Notes: a model not told the origin generated them from the sequence alone. A stretch of DNA of 64,000 bases from an uncultured Bacteroides sp. (GCF_963678425.1 NZ_OY782855.1:682001-746000), one strand, 5' to 3'. Positions 24,336 to 33,007 are shown, counted from the stretch's first letter. Translations and numbers: made by a program.

Positions 24336-25151
24336 TTATTGTTTTTCCCTAACATTATACTCACACAAATATTTACCAATATCTCTTTCTACAATACCGG
24401 CCTTTGGTGGATCATTCCCATAAATCACTTTTAACGCCTCTTTCTCTCCTCTCCACGCGTTCCACCATATTTCAGGCGAATACTTACTAGGCAATTCAGG
24501 AAAGAGCTCACAGAAAGATTTAAAATCAGTTTTTGCTTTTCTGTTCAGCTCTCGGATTGATTCTACACCGGCAACCATGCTTTGCGCTGCAGTGTCTATT
24601 CTGGCAAAGCCTTTTTCCTTTTGTTTCTCTATTCTCTCTCTTTCATTTGCCTCTATTGCAGAGCTTCTTTCTCTTAGAAATGTTCTGGTTGCAGTCATTA
24701 TCTGCTGAATATTTAGAGAACTACCCCATACTAACTGTCCGTATTTACCTGTTTTACAGTTTCGAAAGAAGAGAGAAAGTTCACTAAGATTCAAAAAGTA
24801 ATATTCAGTAGCCAAGAGTAAAGCGGTATCAACGAACTGATAAGTGGTTAATTCACGATCTACATTTTTGCACAAGCTCAAAAGATGTTCTGAGATTATA
24901 TTTATTGCTGTATCATTTCCAAAAGAAGCTGAAACATCTGCTATAGTCGGGATGTTTTTATTTGCAGCGATCAGGCATAAATCAGTAACAGAGTTTAGCT
25001 GTGCTATTGCCCCACCCCATTGATTAACCAATTCGGACGGTGTTAATGAGTTCTTTAAATCCTGCTGTATCGGTGTTAGGTTTGTTTCCCGATTCTTTAT
25101 CTGAATTAATCTTACCTGACTTGGGAACAGAAGTGTTTTTGTTGTTTCCAT
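24336..25151 (-). CDS. DUF6633-like phage protein
   Basis: A 271-residue protein from ATG 25151 (METTKTLLFPSQVRLIQIKN). The core 'LVNQWGGAIAQLNSVTDLCLIAANKNIPTIADV' and 'WWNAWRGEKEALKVIYG' are typical of a family common in Bacteroides prophages next to primosome-like genes. It overlaps the DUF4373-like gene by about 128 nt; a longer start at 25217 would overlap more. A role in replication is inferred only from its neighbours. Confidence 0.65.
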   Translation of the reverse strand: METTKTLLFPSQVRLIQIKNRETNLTPIQQDLKNSLTPSELVNQWGGAIAQLNSVTDLCLIAANKNIPTIADVSASFGNDTAINIISEHLLSLCKNVDRELTTYQFVDTALLLATEYYFLNLSELSLFFRNCKTGKYGQLVWGSSLNIQQIMTATRTFLRERSSAIEANERERIEKQKEKGFARIDTAAQSMVAGVESIRELNRKAKTDFKSFCELFPELPSKYSPEIWWNAWRGEKEALKVIYGNDPPKAGIVERDIGKYLCEYNVREKQ

Positions 25152-25863
25152 TGAATATTTCTTTATTTGCCCAAGTAGCAAGCCGTTTGCCGACTTCCCA
25201 TGTAGGCTGTTTTTCAAATCGCATCTTAGTTTCAGATTTATTCATCTCAGACCAATAGTCGAAAAATGCTCGTATCATTTCTTTCGGGTATTTGTCTACA
25301 TACGGGATAAGAGACTTATAAAATTCATCTTTACGTGAGAGAGTAGCAGCTTTAGCTGCGACCATATTTTTTTTCTTATCTACTTTAGTAGATTCTTTTT
25401 CTTCTTTACTTTCCTTTACTTTGCGGCAAACTTCCTCCTTTTTGGGGCAAACTTCCCGAAGTTTGGCGGATTCTTCCGTAAGTTTGGAATATTCCTCCTG
25501 AATTTTGATGTTTATTCTCTTTGCTCGATTACACATTTCTACGTATCTTGATTGAATGGATGATGAAGTAAGTATCTTCTCACTTGTGAGCAATTCTTTA
25601 TCAAAAAGACCCACTGCACAGCAATAGTCAACTATATCTTTCACCAATGTTTCCTTCAATCCAAAGTATTCAGCCACGTCAAAGGCAGTATTTTCATCCC
25701 ACACAAGGAAATAACCTTTTACTCTGTAGATTTCGCATAGCATATAATCATAAACAGCAATACCCGAACAACCAAAATCCTTCTTCAGCCGCTTTATTTT
25801 AATGTCTTGGTATCTATCAGTATCTATATTGTAGTATGATAAACCAATTTTATTATTCGACAT
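25024..25863 (-). CDS. DUF4373-like replication initiation/primosome protein
   Basis: A 279-residue protein. The N-terminus 'GLSYYNIDTDRYQDIKIKRLKKDFGCSGIAVYDYMLCEIY' is the conserved start of the Lin1244/Lin1753 (DUF4373) family, a winged-helix-like DNA-binding domain found in phage replication modules. A Lys/Glu-rich linker (~130-165) leads to a C-terminal DnaD/DnaT-like helical part ('FYKSLIPYVDKYPKEMIRAFFDYWSEMN'). It probably loads the helicase or primase at the phage origin. Confidence 0.8.
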   Translation of the reverse strand: MSNNKIGLSYYNIDTDRYQDIKIKRLKKDFGCSGIAVYDYMLCEIYRVKGYFLVWDENTAFDVAEYFGLKETLVKDIVDYCCAVGLFDKELLTSEKILTSSSIQSRYVEMCNRAKRINIKIQEEYSKLTEESAKLREVCPKKEEVCRKVKESKEEKESTKVDKKKNMVAAKAATLSRKDEFYKSLIPYVDKYPKEMIRAFFDYWSEMNKSETKMRFEKQPTWEVGKRLATWANKEIFNGNNKNTSVPKSGKINSDKESGNKPNTDTAGFKELINTVRIG

Positions 25864-25887
25864 GTTAAGGTATTTTATAAGAGTTAC

Positions 25888-26088
25888 TTATTTAGGTTTT
25901 ATGTACACAGCTTTCGAATTTAGAGTGTCAATGACTCCTATCTTACCATCTTTGTAAAGAGCATTAAGCTCACCCAACATTTCTAACCTAACCTTATTCA
26001 AAAGCTCAGGTATTAAAACATGATTCGGTTCAATATGCTTGCTTTGCTTCTCGCTTTGCAAACATTCAATAGTTTTAAGTATATCCAT
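25888..26088 (-). CDS. Small hypothetical protein (66 aa)
   Basis: MDILKTIECLQSEKQSKHIE... with 'VLIPELLNKVRLEMLGELNALYKDGKIGVIDTLNSKAVYIKP', a likely winged-helix fold (three helices and a hairpin). Its ATG overlaps the helicase stop in a TGATG junction, so it is translationally coupled to that gene. Confidence 0.65.
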   Translation of the reverse strand: MDILKTIECLQSEKQSKHIEPNHVLIPELLNKVRLEMLGELNALYKDGKIGVIDTLNSKAVYIKPK

Positions 26089-27248
26089 CAGAAAGATATA
26101 TTAGTTAATTGTCTACCGTTACTCTCTACTTGCCAAGCACCTTTCTTTGGCTCAGTGAGTTTTAAATCCTCAACCTTACCAAACCGTCTATAGGTGCCGC
26201 ATAAATCCACTATCCAACCGACTTTGTCTTTGTACGGACGAATTGCCCGACCGACTATCTGATAATACATTGCAAGAGACATGGTAGGTCTTGCAAGAAC
26301 AATAGTATCTAATTCAGGATAATCAAATCCGGTTGTTAAAACCCCAACATTGGCCACAACCTTTATTTCACCGGATTTAAAAGCATTCAGTATTCTTTCA
26401 CGTTCGGTTTTAGGTGTTTCACCCGAAACAATAACACATTCAGGTATTGACCAAGTAAGTTGTTCAGCTTCTTTCAGAAAACGAGTAAAAACAAGTATTC
26501 CTTTTCGCTTACCACCCTGCTTAGGATTCAATAACCTTTGCACTGTATTTACCAAGAATCCGTAAAAATCAGCTCGTTCATATTCTCTCACTACAGATTT
26601 ATCGGTATAATCGGCACCCGTTGTATTCGTCTTTAAGTTTCTTTCGTCTATTACATCCAATTGATAGTAATTGAGCTTTGAAAGAAAGCCCATATTTAAG
26701 AGAGTGGAAATCTGAACCTGATAAATGACATCAGAAAAGATTCTTGGTCTGGTTCGGGTGATAAACTTTAGCATTGCGCCAAATTCCTGATTAGATGAAA
26801 GTCTGTAAGGCGTTGCGGTCAATCCCAACACTTTACATTTTAGCTGTGAAAGAAAGGTTTTATACATTCCCTCTTTGGGATTTACTAAATGGCATTCATC
26901 AATCAAAATGTATTTGAATTGCTGAAACAGTTCAGGCTTGTTCTTTACACTGCCGATTGTTGCAAAGGTTATCCGGCTTATCTCTTTTGAATTGAAAGAG
27001 GCTGAATATACGGAGCAATTCCAAATATCATACGCCTGCAGCTTTGCAAAGTTTTGCTCTAAGATTTCTTTTGATGGCTGAAATATAAGTACTGGCGCAT
27101 CTAATTTACTGGCTATATCAGCAATTATTAAAGATTTACCTGATCCTGTAGGCAAAACCATAATAGCGTTCTTATCAGTTCTGCTTTTAAAGTAAGTAAC
27201 TGCTGAATCACTAGCTTGCTGTTGGTAATCTCTTAACTTATAAATCAT
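26088..27248 (-). CDS. SF2 DEAD/DEAH-type helicase
   Basis: A 386-residue helicase with both RecA-like domains. Motif I is PTGSGKS (33-39), motif II DECH, motif III 'LTATP', motif V 'VLTTGFDYPELD' and motif VI 'YYQIVGRAIRP'. The Q-like motif at the N-terminus is 'LRDYQQQA'. This compact form is frequent in phage replication/recombination modules. It overlaps the NinG gene by 4 nt. Confidence 0.9.
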   Translation of the reverse strand: MIYKLRDYQQQASDSAVTYFKSRTDKNAIMVLPTGSGKSLIIADIASKLDAPVLIFQPSKEILEQNFAKLQAYDIWNCSVYSASFNSKEISRITFATIGSVKNKPELFQQFKYILIDECHLVNPKEGMYKTFLSQLKCKVLGLTATPYRLSSNQEFGAMLKFITRTRPRIFSDVIYQVQISTLLNMGFLSKLNYYQLDVIDERNLKTNTTGADYTDKSVVREYERADFYGFLVNTVQRLLNPKQGGKRKGILVFTRFLKEAEQLTWSIPECVIVSGETPKTERERILNAFKSGEIKVVANVGVLTTGFDYPELDTIVLARPTMSLAMYYQIVGRAIRPYKDKVGWIVDLCGTYRRFGKVEDLKLTEPKKGAWQVESNGRQLTNISF

Positions 27249-27718
27249 ATTCCTTTCTCCTTTCTTAGCTTCTTATTGAGTGCTTTGTAATACTTGATAA
27301 GTTGTTCGTACTCAAAATCTGAATATTTGCGTGTAATCCCCTGTTTGGCTTCTAAAAGAATAACTTTCGTTTCGCCATACTTTAAGATTAGTCCTTTACG
27401 GTAGTTCTGGATATTTCCTTCCATGAATCGGTTACAGTGCCTACATTGCGAATTACAGTTCAATTCATCAAACCGCGTGTTCATGTGTTGGCGGTTAATG
27501 TAATGCCCGTTGTCGGCCTGTTCAAAGGGCTTTATCTGGCCACACGAGATACATTTAAAGTAACCGTTTGGCATTGCATCACGAAGCCGGATAAAAAGGC
27601 TAAATTCTTTGTCTAACTTAGCTTTCAGATCCGGCTTCTTTTTTATGATTGCCCCTGTTTTGTCTATAAGTGGCAAAGTTTTTTCTTTCTTACTTTTTCT
27701 TTTTAGTTTGTATATCAT
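27245..27718 (-). CDS. ninG: NinG/Rap-like recombination protein
   Basis: A 157-residue protein with a basic N-terminus, a zinc site 'CISCGQIKPFEQADNGHYINRQHMNTRF' and 'NSQCRHCNRFMEGN', which is the HNH-like core of the lambda NinG/Rap family of branched-DNA endonucleases. It would resolve recombination intermediates. It is the first gene after the tRNA-like region and its terminator. Confidence 0.85.
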   Translation of the reverse strand: MIYKLKRKSKKEKTLPLIDKTGAIIKKKPDLKAKLDKEFSLFIRLRDAMPNGYFKCISCGQIKPFEQADNGHYINRQHMNTRFDELNCNSQCRHCNRFMEGNIQNYRKGLILKYGETKVILLEAKQGITRKYSDFEYEQLIKYYKALNKKLRKEKGI

Positions 27719-27743
27719 AGTCTAAATGGATTTTCAAATAAAA

Positions 27744-27767
27744 AAGGCTCAGATTTCTCCAAGCCTT
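27744..27767 (-). terminator. Intrinsic terminator after tRNA-like A
   Basis: On the minus strand AAGGCT and AGCCTT form a 6-bp stem with a 12-nt loop followed by a T-run, about 80 bp after the 3' end of the tRNA-like element at 27848-27942 and before the NinG gene. Confidence 0.6.
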
Positions 27768-27847
27768 GCCCACATAACGCTTTATATAGGACTTGATTTT
27801 TAATACAAATACTAATGAATTTTATCATGAAATACTCTCACGAGTGT

Positions 27848-27942
27848 AGAGAAGGCAGGATTCAAACCTGCGAAGGTGCCATTATCTTGCTTTAGTCCTT
27901 TCAGCCTATACAGCCGATGCGTTGTCTCTCCGCCACTTCTCT
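27848..27942 (-). tRNA. tRNA-like element A (abnormal, isotype unclear)
   Basis: A 95-nt element. Acceptor AGAGAAG pairs with CTTCTCT, a short D-arm GCG/CGC lacks the loop GG, and a perfect T-arm GCAGG-TTTGAAT-CCTGC is present. The anticodon stem TCGGC/GCTGA encloses TGTATAG, which has G instead of U at position 33. A 29-nt variable region is longer than that of normal class II tRNAs. It is therefore either a degenerate tRNA or a tRNA mimic. CCA is not encoded. Confidence 0.5.
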
Positions 27943-28047
27943 AATTTAGGGAACTGCTAACCATTCAGCCCCCAAGAAATAAAATATAAATAAAACCTAA
28001 CCGCCCGTCCTTTTCGGGGTTTTAAATTATCTGCAATATTGCATTGA

Positions 28048-28144
28048 AGAAACAGGCTGATTCGAACAGCCGACCTATTCAGTGTTTATCTTTTAAGTTA
28101 CGGTTATTTTTACTGAATCACTCTACCGACTGAGCTATGCTTCT
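28048..28144 (-). tRNA. tRNA-like element B with a 25-nt insert in the anticodon loop
   Basis: A 97-nt element. Acceptor AGAAGCA/TGTTTCT, a canonical D-arm GCTCAGTCGGTAGAGT, and a perfect T-arm GGCTG-TTCGAAT-CAGCC make a good tRNA body. The anticodon stem ATTCA/TGAAT (extendable to 7 bp, ATTCAGT/ACTGAAT) closes a loop of 32 nt (28 if extended) in place of 7. No standard anticodon is identifiable. It is either intron-like, disrupted, or a mimic. A terminator-like hairpin lies directly before its 5' end. Confidence 0.6.
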
Positions 28145-28146
28145 AA

Positions 28147-28175
28147 TAAGAAAAAGGGAAGCTCTTTTGCCTCCC
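28147..28175 (-). terminator. Terminator-like hairpin directly before tRNA-like B
   Basis: On the minus strand GGGAGGC and GCTTCCC (one G-T pair) enclose AAAAGA and are followed by TTTTTCTT, a standard intrinsic terminator for the 280-residue gene that ends at 28297. The tRNA-like B begins only 3 nt after it. A similar arrangement precedes tRNA-like C. Confidence 0.7.
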
Positions 28176-28296
28176 CTCTGCCGTCTATTTCCGAGCTGCC
28201 AATTATAAGTATAAATCAAATAAGAGGGCTCTCACCTCACGGGCTCCTTTTGCCCGGGCTTGGTTAATTAATAATTGATTTTATAAATAGAGACTT
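28176..28296. other. Intergenic GC-rich leader region
   Basis: Between the 280-residue gene and the terminator lie short GC-rich inverted stretches such as GAGG...CCTC and GAGCCC/GGGCTC. No open frame and no recognisable RNA family is visible. Confidence 0.2.
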
Positions 28297-29139
28297 CTAT
28301 TGTTCGGTAATATAAGCCATTGAGAACTCTTTCGGGATAAAACGGCCAATTGGTATTGGCTTGGCTACTTCTACCATAGCATGGATTTCTTGTTTATCAT
28401 ACTCACGGTTATGTTTCTTTGCATCTTCGGCTTTTTCATCCTGTTTCTTTTTCAGATAATTAGTAATGATCATCATAGCTCTGTCAACGTTAAACGTATG
28501 TACAACGAACGTATAAAAAGATTCTCCCTCTTCGCCAAATGTAATTTTAGTCTCGATCTGATAGAATTTCTTTTCATCCGGCTTTTCTTCTTCATTCTCT
28601 TCTTCATCGGCGGATGAATCTTTGTTTTCTTCAAAATCAAGAGGCAAAGTATCAATCTTACGTTCTTTCAGAGTATCAGTGAGAATAATGCAGGTATCAA
28701 ACTCTTTGATCATTGTAAGAGTGAAAGCGAAAGAGTAGTTAAGCTCTATATAGTCTTTCAGGATGAGCAAAGCCGAATCAAGGGTGCTGGCATAAAATAA
28801 GAACTTATGCTTTTTATCCTTGATCTCAGCCTGTGCAATGTACGGATGCAGAAAGTTACTTTCTTGCTCAAAGGCAACACGTTTTTGATTACTAACATCA
28901 ACTTCTTTAATGTCTCCGGCTTCCATGTAAAAACGGATCTGAGCAAGTAAATCTTGATCAATCAATGTGCCACGCTCAAAAAGTATCTCATTACGTTCTA
29001 TTGAGCATACTTCGCCATTATCTTCATCAACAAAATCCTCTGTCCATGTCCTTAGAACTCTTTTTGCAAGAAATCTATTAAGCATCTTGCGAGGATCAGA
29101 TGTTATGTATCTTTCCTCATTTTTCTTTGTTTCAACCAT
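28297..29139 (-). CDS. Hypothetical early phage protein (280 aa)
   Basis: A soluble acidic protein (MVETKKNEERYITSDPRKML) with an acidic linker at ~170-190 ('EENKDSSADEEENEEEKPDEK') between two alpha/beta halves: 'KFLFYASTLDSALLILKDYI' and 'FYTFVVHTFNVDRAMMIITNYLKK', which look like repeats of one domain. It lies in the recombination operon beside the NinB-like gene. Function unknown; single-strand DNA handling is a possibility. Confidence 0.65.
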   Translation of the reverse strand: MVETKKNEERYITSDPRKMLNRFLAKRVLRTWTEDFVDEDNGEVCSIERNEILFERGTLIDQDLLAQIRFYMEAGDIKEVDVSNQKRVAFEQESNFLHPYIAQAEIKDKKHKFLFYASTLDSALLILKDYIELNYSFAFTLTMIKEFDTCIILTDTLKERKIDTLPLDFEENKDSSADEEENEEEKPDEKKFYQIETKITFGEEGESFYTFVVHTFNVDRAMMIITNYLKKKQDEKAEDAKKHNREYDKQEIHAMVEVAKPIPIGRFIPKEFSMAYITEQ

Positions 29140-29146
29140 ATTTTAA

Positions 29147-29584
29147 TTATATAAATTCTTTATTTCTTTCTATTTCTTGTTCAACGTACAAAAGAAAATC
29201 ACGTTCATTTGCTGAGGGTAAATAAATACCAGCTACGGCACTACTCCAATCTCTGAAACGAGTAATCGATAAAGCCATTTCAGAAGTATCCAGATCTTTT
29301 GAGCTTCTAAGATAAGTAACTGTTTTGCCGTGCTTATTGACTTTTGTACGTTCAAAGAGCTCTTTATTACAGATGCGTTTGTAATAGTCAACTTTAACCT
29401 CTTCTAAAGAGCATCCATACTCACAAGCAAACCAGCCAAGAACCAAGTGTAAGTAGCTATTTTGTGAAAGTGTGCGATTGAGCCGTTTCTTTGTCAGCTC
29501 CACCGCACACCCTTCAGAATATAGTTTATTGCAGTAATCTTTGAATTTCTGCTTATCGAAATCTGATCTAAGATTGAATATCAT
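29147..29584 (-). CDS. NinB-like recombination mediator
   Basis: A 145-residue protein (MIFNLRSDFDKQKFKDYCNK) with 'KKRLNRTLSQNSYLHLVLGWFACEYG', the same arrangement (R-x-L-x-Q-N-x-x-x-H/W) as NinB of lambda, which binds ssDNA and helps recombination. It overlaps the nuclease gene by 17 nt. The family match is by motif only. Confidence 0.6.
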   Translation of the reverse strand: MIFNLRSDFDKQKFKDYCNKLYSEGCAVELTKKRLNRTLSQNSYLHLVLGWFACEYGCSLEEVKVDYYKRICNKELFERTKVNKHGKTVTYLRSSKDLDTSEMALSITRFRDWSSAVAGIYLPSANERDFLLYVEQEIERNKEFI

Positions 29585-30314
29585 CTAATCCAAATATCTT
29601 TTTATCAGTAACGAGATCTTTATTATCTATCAAGAACCGGATAAACTCTTCGCAATGTGCCGTGAGTTTTGGGATATCCCGTTCTGGTACAAAAGTGTAG
29701 CTCTCTGTATAAGTACTTTTAAAATCAGTTATGTTATACTCAAACAAGCGAACATCGTTACCGTTTTGCATTAAGCAATATGGGTAAACGACATGTTGCC
29801 AGTGATTCTTAAATTTGAAAGCTGAATACTGGCCAGTTGTTTTAATATCGTGTACTGATACAGGTAATAGTTCATCAATGTTTCCATAAACAAGCACATT
29901 GCCGTACATAGTAGGTAAAATTGCTTCTGTCCTGACCTGAGTAAGTGCGCCTTTAAAGTAGTTTGCAAACTCTCTGCATAAGGATATAGGAAAAATAAAA
30001 TGGCGATTATTATAATCTGCTTGTATTGTCCCTTGGTCTGCAAAAGAAGTAAGAACCATATTATCTGATTTTCTATTTTCAATAATGCAGTCTATCACCT
30101 CATTGAAAGCTGTGCCCTTGTCGGCTGCTTCGCTTTCAAAAGGCTCTCTGTTTATTCTGCCGATTAGTTCTTTGAACTGCTGGTCATGGAATTCTTCTTG
30201 AGTATGGGGTGGATTTTCACTCCATCCCCAATACTGTTCCCAAATCTTATCGCTATTCAGATAGTCCGAAAAACTGTCAAGAATGGTTGCATAGAATTTA
30301 TATGAAGGTTTCAT
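29568..30314 (-). CDS. PD-(D/E)XK nuclease (RecB/Cas4-like exonuclease)
   Basis: A 248-residue nuclease. Conserved motifs are 'ADKGTAFNEVIDCII' near residue 63, 'VYGNIDELLPVSVHDIKTTGQ' near 143 (with Asp and D-x-K), and 'WQHVVYPYCL' near 170 (Q-x-x-x-Y), in the order of the PD-(D/E)XK superfamily. It would act as the 5'-3' exonuclease partner of a single-strand annealing or Sak4-type protein encoded two genes upstream. Confidence 0.85.
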   Translation of the reverse strand: MKPSYKFYATILDSFSDYLNSDKIWEQYWGWSENPPHTQEEFHDQQFKELIGRINREPFESEAADKGTAFNEVIDCIIENRKSDNMVLTSFADQGTIQADYNNRHFIFPISLCREFANYFKGALTQVRTEAILPTMYGNVLVYGNIDELLPVSVHDIKTTGQYSAFKFKNHWQHVVYPYCLMQNGNDVRLFEYNITDFKSTYTESYTFVPERDIPKLTAHCEEFIRFLIDNKDLVTDKKIFGLDDIQS

Positions 30315-31120
30315 AATTCAAGCTTTTCAAACTTAATACCCCTACTATTCATAAATTCAGAAAGAGCAATAATATCATCACGTGTGCCAGTCACTTTAAA
30401 AGCTCGTATAAATAAAGAGGGATTTTGTACTTCTTGAACTTTCGGAATTTGAGCTTCTGGATTTAAAACAGATGCTTCAACTTTTACCCTTTCTCTATTC
30501 TCTTTTAGGGTGTTGGCATACTGAATTGTATTGTTTAAATTCAAGGTATCAAGATACAGAGATTTTAAAAGGTCTACGTCTTGACCAATAGCTTCTAAAG
30601 TCACTAGATCATCTTTAATCTTTATTATTTTAGCTTCAATTTCAGAGTGAATATCTTTATCTTTGAAAGTCTTATTAAGCCATTTTTCCTCGAAAATCTT
30701 TTCGAAAGAAACAAGATTAAACTTCTTTTCATCAAAATATGACTGAATTGAAGTTCTCTTTTCGTTTTTGGCTTTCTGGTCGTTTTCTTTCACGACTGAA
30801 TCAATTTTCAAAGAACATTCAGAAATTAATTTTACTGTATCATTAACAACTTCTTTGAACTCAGTAAAAGGCTTCATAAATTCTTTTTCAATCTCAAGTC
30901 TTTTAGCATTCAAGGTTTTTGAAGCCTTGTTTAGCATTGCCTTATCTTTCTTAGCATGATCAATATTACCCTCGTTGTAATTTGAAATATCGTAATTTGG
31001 TAAGGCGCTTTCTACCAACGATTTTATTTGTTTTGCGTTGGTAGTTAAACATCCCAAAGTCTTTTCTGAGACAATTAATTCAAGATCTTTTTCCTGAATA
31101 TTTATATTTAGTTCTTTCAT
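30311..31120 (-). CDS. DUF1351-like protein
   Basis: A 269-residue helical, coiled-coil protein (MKELNINIQEKDLELIVSEK) with 'KKDKAMLNKASKTLNAKRLEIEKEFMKPFTEFK', typical of the DUF1351 family that sits in phage recombination modules next to annealing proteins. It overlaps both neighbours by 4 nt. A role as chaperone or cofactor of the Sak4-like protein is inferred from context. Confidence 0.75.
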   Translation of the reverse strand: MKELNINIQEKDLELIVSEKTLGCLTTNAKQIKSLVESALPNYDISNYNEGNIDHAKKDKAMLNKASKTLNAKRLEIEKEFMKPFTEFKEVVNDTVKLISECSLKIDSVVKENDQKAKNEKRTSIQSYFDEKKFNLVSFEKIFEEKWLNKTFKDKDIHSEIEAKIIKIKDDLVTLEAIGQDVDLLKSLYLDTLNLNNTIQYANTLKENRERVKVEASVLNPEAQIPKVQEVQNPSLFIRAFKVTGTRDDIIALSEFMNSRGIKFEKLEL

Positions 31121-32064
31121 AGTAAAGATGGTTCTAAAGCAAGTTCGTACTTCTTAATTTCTTTATTATACTTTAATCCAAGAGCCTTTACCTTTATACT
31201 AAGTAACTGACCAGCCATTTGCTTTGAGCTACCGACGTGGTCGAAAGTATCTATCCTATCTACAAAGTCATTCGCGCTTACTTCATCAGTGATAAAATTA
31301 ATCTGCTCTTTTATTTCAGAAAGCACCTTTTCATACTTTTCTGTCTCAACTTTCTTTGCTGCAAGCATAGACACATAAGGGGTAATAATCTTTTCTGTGA
31401 TGAAATTATTCTTGCCTGTTGGATTGCCCTTACTATCAAGTATGGTTGGAATTTCCATAATACTAGGCAGGTTACATGTATTTTTGCCATCATTTCTGTT
31501 TGTCGGGTCAAAGGTTATAGTGCTCTTAATTCGTCCATTTTCAGAGCGAGCCTCCATGTAGCCTAATAAGTCCAACTCGGTAACAATCGAATTATAAGAT
31601 TTCTCTCTAAGAGCTGGTATAAATACCGTATCATCCCCCTCTTTACGGGTGTCTCTGTGAGCAACAAAGATTATATTTTTGTTCAGACCAGACAGATTAC
31701 GCACAAATCCAGAGAACTCAGCGTTTATTCCGCCCCAGTCTCTGATCTGTGGCTGTCGGGTGCCACATTTGAATGAAATAATGTAATCCATCATCTTACC
31801 GATTGTATCAACTACGATAGTCTGATAAGAAGAAAGGTCTTCATTTAAAACTTCACTCACATCATTCCAAGTTGTTATCTGGACTATATCAACACCCTCA
31901 AGGTGTGACATATTTACACGCTTTACACCGTTATCAAAGTCTAACAACAAAGGTTTTGGGGCACTCAAAGCGGTGGTTGTTTTCCTCATACCAGGTTGGC
32001 CGTAAATCATCATTTTTACTATAGATGAAATTACTAACTCATTTGATTTTTTTATAAGTGACAT
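31117..32064 (-). CDS. Sak4-like RecA-type ATPase (single-strand annealing)
   Basis: A 315-residue ATPase. Walker A is GQPGMRKTT near residues 22-30, 'LLLDFDNGVKRV' follows, and Walker B is 'YQTIVVDTIGKM' near 80. 'WGGINAEFSGFVRNL' and 'NIIFVAHRDTRKEGDD' match the Sak4/AAA_24 group. It lies with an exonuclease and a DUF1351 protein in the usual phage recombination order. Confidence 0.85.
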   Translation of the reverse strand: MSLIKKSNELVISSIVKMMIYGQPGMRKTTTALSAPKPLLLDFDNGVKRVNMSHLEGVDIVQITTWNDVSEVLNEDLSSYQTIVVDTIGKMMDYIISFKCGTRQPQIRDWGGINAEFSGFVRNLSGLNKNIIFVAHRDTRKEGDDTVFIPALREKSYNSIVTELDLLGYMEARSENGRIKSTITFDPTNRNDGKNTCNLPSIMEIPTILDSKGNPTGKNNFITEKIITPYVSMLAAKKVETEKYEKVLSEIKEQINFITDEVSANDFVDRIDTFDHVGSSKQMAGQLLSIKVKALGLKYNKEIKKYELALEPSLL

Positions 32065-32083
32065 AATTATAATTATTAAAGGG

Positions 32084-32425
32084 TTATTGTATTTGTTTTC
32101 TCATTACCCGAATAGAAGATAAAAGATTCCCATTTTCAAGGGCTTTTTCTATCTCGCAAAGTCTGTAATAAACTCTGCCTTGAATCTTTTTTAAAAGATT
32201 ACCATCTTCATCAATCATATCTTCAATGCCAAATTGATAAGGAAAAATAAATCCTCTCTTTTCAAGAGCTTTTAAAACCATGCGTCCCCCTACCATCTTT
32301 TCGGCTTCGCTCTTAACTATTAAGATGCGGGGATTAGCACGCTTTTGTTTCTCTTCATTGCGGTAAGCTGCTATGCCGAGCTTTATGCCTTGCTCAATAG
32401 CATATTTAATCACATCTTCTGACAT
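32084..32425 (-). CDS. Hypothetical protein with winged-helix-like domain (113 aa)
   Basis: MSEDVIKYAIEQGIKLGIAA... with 'KSEAEKMVGGRMVLKALEKRGFIFPY' and 'KIQGRVYYRLCEIEKALENGNL', a pattern seen in small excisionase-like DNA-binding proteins (an HTH followed by a wing). It overlaps the LuxR-type gene by 20 nt. Excisionase or recombination-accessory function is possible but unproven. Confidence 0.5.
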   Translation of the reverse strand: MSEDVIKYAIEQGIKLGIAAYRNEEKQKRANPRILIVKSEAEKMVGGRMVLKALEKRGFIFPYQFGIEDMIDEDGNLLKKIQGRVYYRLCEIEKALENGNLLSSIRVMRKQIQ

Positions 32426-32768
32426 ACTCTGTTCTTTCTTCTATTTTAGTTCGTCTTCCTCTTCTACAGTTATCATGACCCTCATAAAGAGATAACATGA
32501 ACACACACAATAGACAGCAAGCAACAACCGATCTGAATTCTGGTGAAAAATCAAATGTGATCTTCATACCGGATAATCTTTCGGCCAGTTTGATTGCCAA
32601 TTCTCTTCCATTTCTAACATGCAATTGTTCAAAGACCTTTTGCAACGTATTGTTTACTGTCGGTACGGCTCTGAATGTTTTCTTTGCTATTTCTTTCTTT
32701 TCTAATCCAGAGCCATACATTTGAGCTACATAGTCCCTTTCTGGGCTTAATTCTGTAAAAATTCTCAT
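32406..32768 (-). CDS. LuxR-type HTH protein with a hydrophobic segment
   Basis: A 120-residue protein. Residues ~7-62 match a LuxR/GerE helix-turn-helix ('LSPERDYVAQMYGSGLEKKEIAKKTFRAVPTVNNTLQKVFEQLHVRNGRELAIKL'), followed by a hydrophobic stretch 'VVACCLLCVFMLSLYEG' and a basic tail. A membrane-linked regulator is possible. The start lies behind ACACACGACGTT. Confidence 0.7.
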   Translation of the reverse strand: MRIFTELSPERDYVAQMYGSGLEKKEIAKKTFRAVPTVNNTLQKVFEQLHVRNGRELAIKLAERLSGMKITFDFSPEFRSVVACCLLCVFMLSLYEGHDNCRRGRRTKIEERTEYVRRCD

Positions 32769-32772
32769 AACG

Positions 32773-32780
32773 TCGTGTGT
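32773..32780 (-). promoter_or_regulatory. Shared leader motif ACACACGA, copy 2
   Basis: The minus strand reads ACACACGACGTT before the ATG of the LuxR-type gene at 32768. Confidence 0.45.
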
Positions 32781-32788
32781 TTATTGTT

Positions 32789-33007
32789 TTACAGATTATT
32801 AATAAGGGTTAGATAGCCCGCTTTCTTTGTTACAGATACGGTATAGGCAACGTCTGTTGTTAGACCGTCTTTTCTCGCTTCATGGTTTAGCCTTATTGCT
32901 TCTTGGCGATAACCAGATACATTCATACCCTGAGTAAGAGGAATATGCTTTGTCTTTCCTTTCTTTACACTCAGAATTGTTTCTTTGATTGTCTTGTCCT
33001 TTTTCAT
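32789..33007 (-). CDS. Small basic hypothetical protein (72 aa)
   Basis: MKKDKTIKETILSVKKGKTK... is strongly basic at its N-terminus and contains 'SGYRQEAIRLNHEARKDGLTTDVAYTVSVTKK', which could form a compact helix/hairpin fold. It ends 20 bp before the LuxR-type gene and follows the tRNA-like C. Nucleic-acid binding is likely from composition. Confidence 0.5.
   Translation of the reverse strand: MKKDKTIKETILSVKKGKTKHIPLTQGMNVSGYRQEAIRLNHEARKDGLTTDVAYTVSVTKKAGYLTLINNL

Noticed and set aside
29771..30082. Minus-strand open frame inside the nuclease gene
   Set aside because: It is a different frame of the PD-(D/E)XK nuclease gene, whose conserved motifs identify the real frame.
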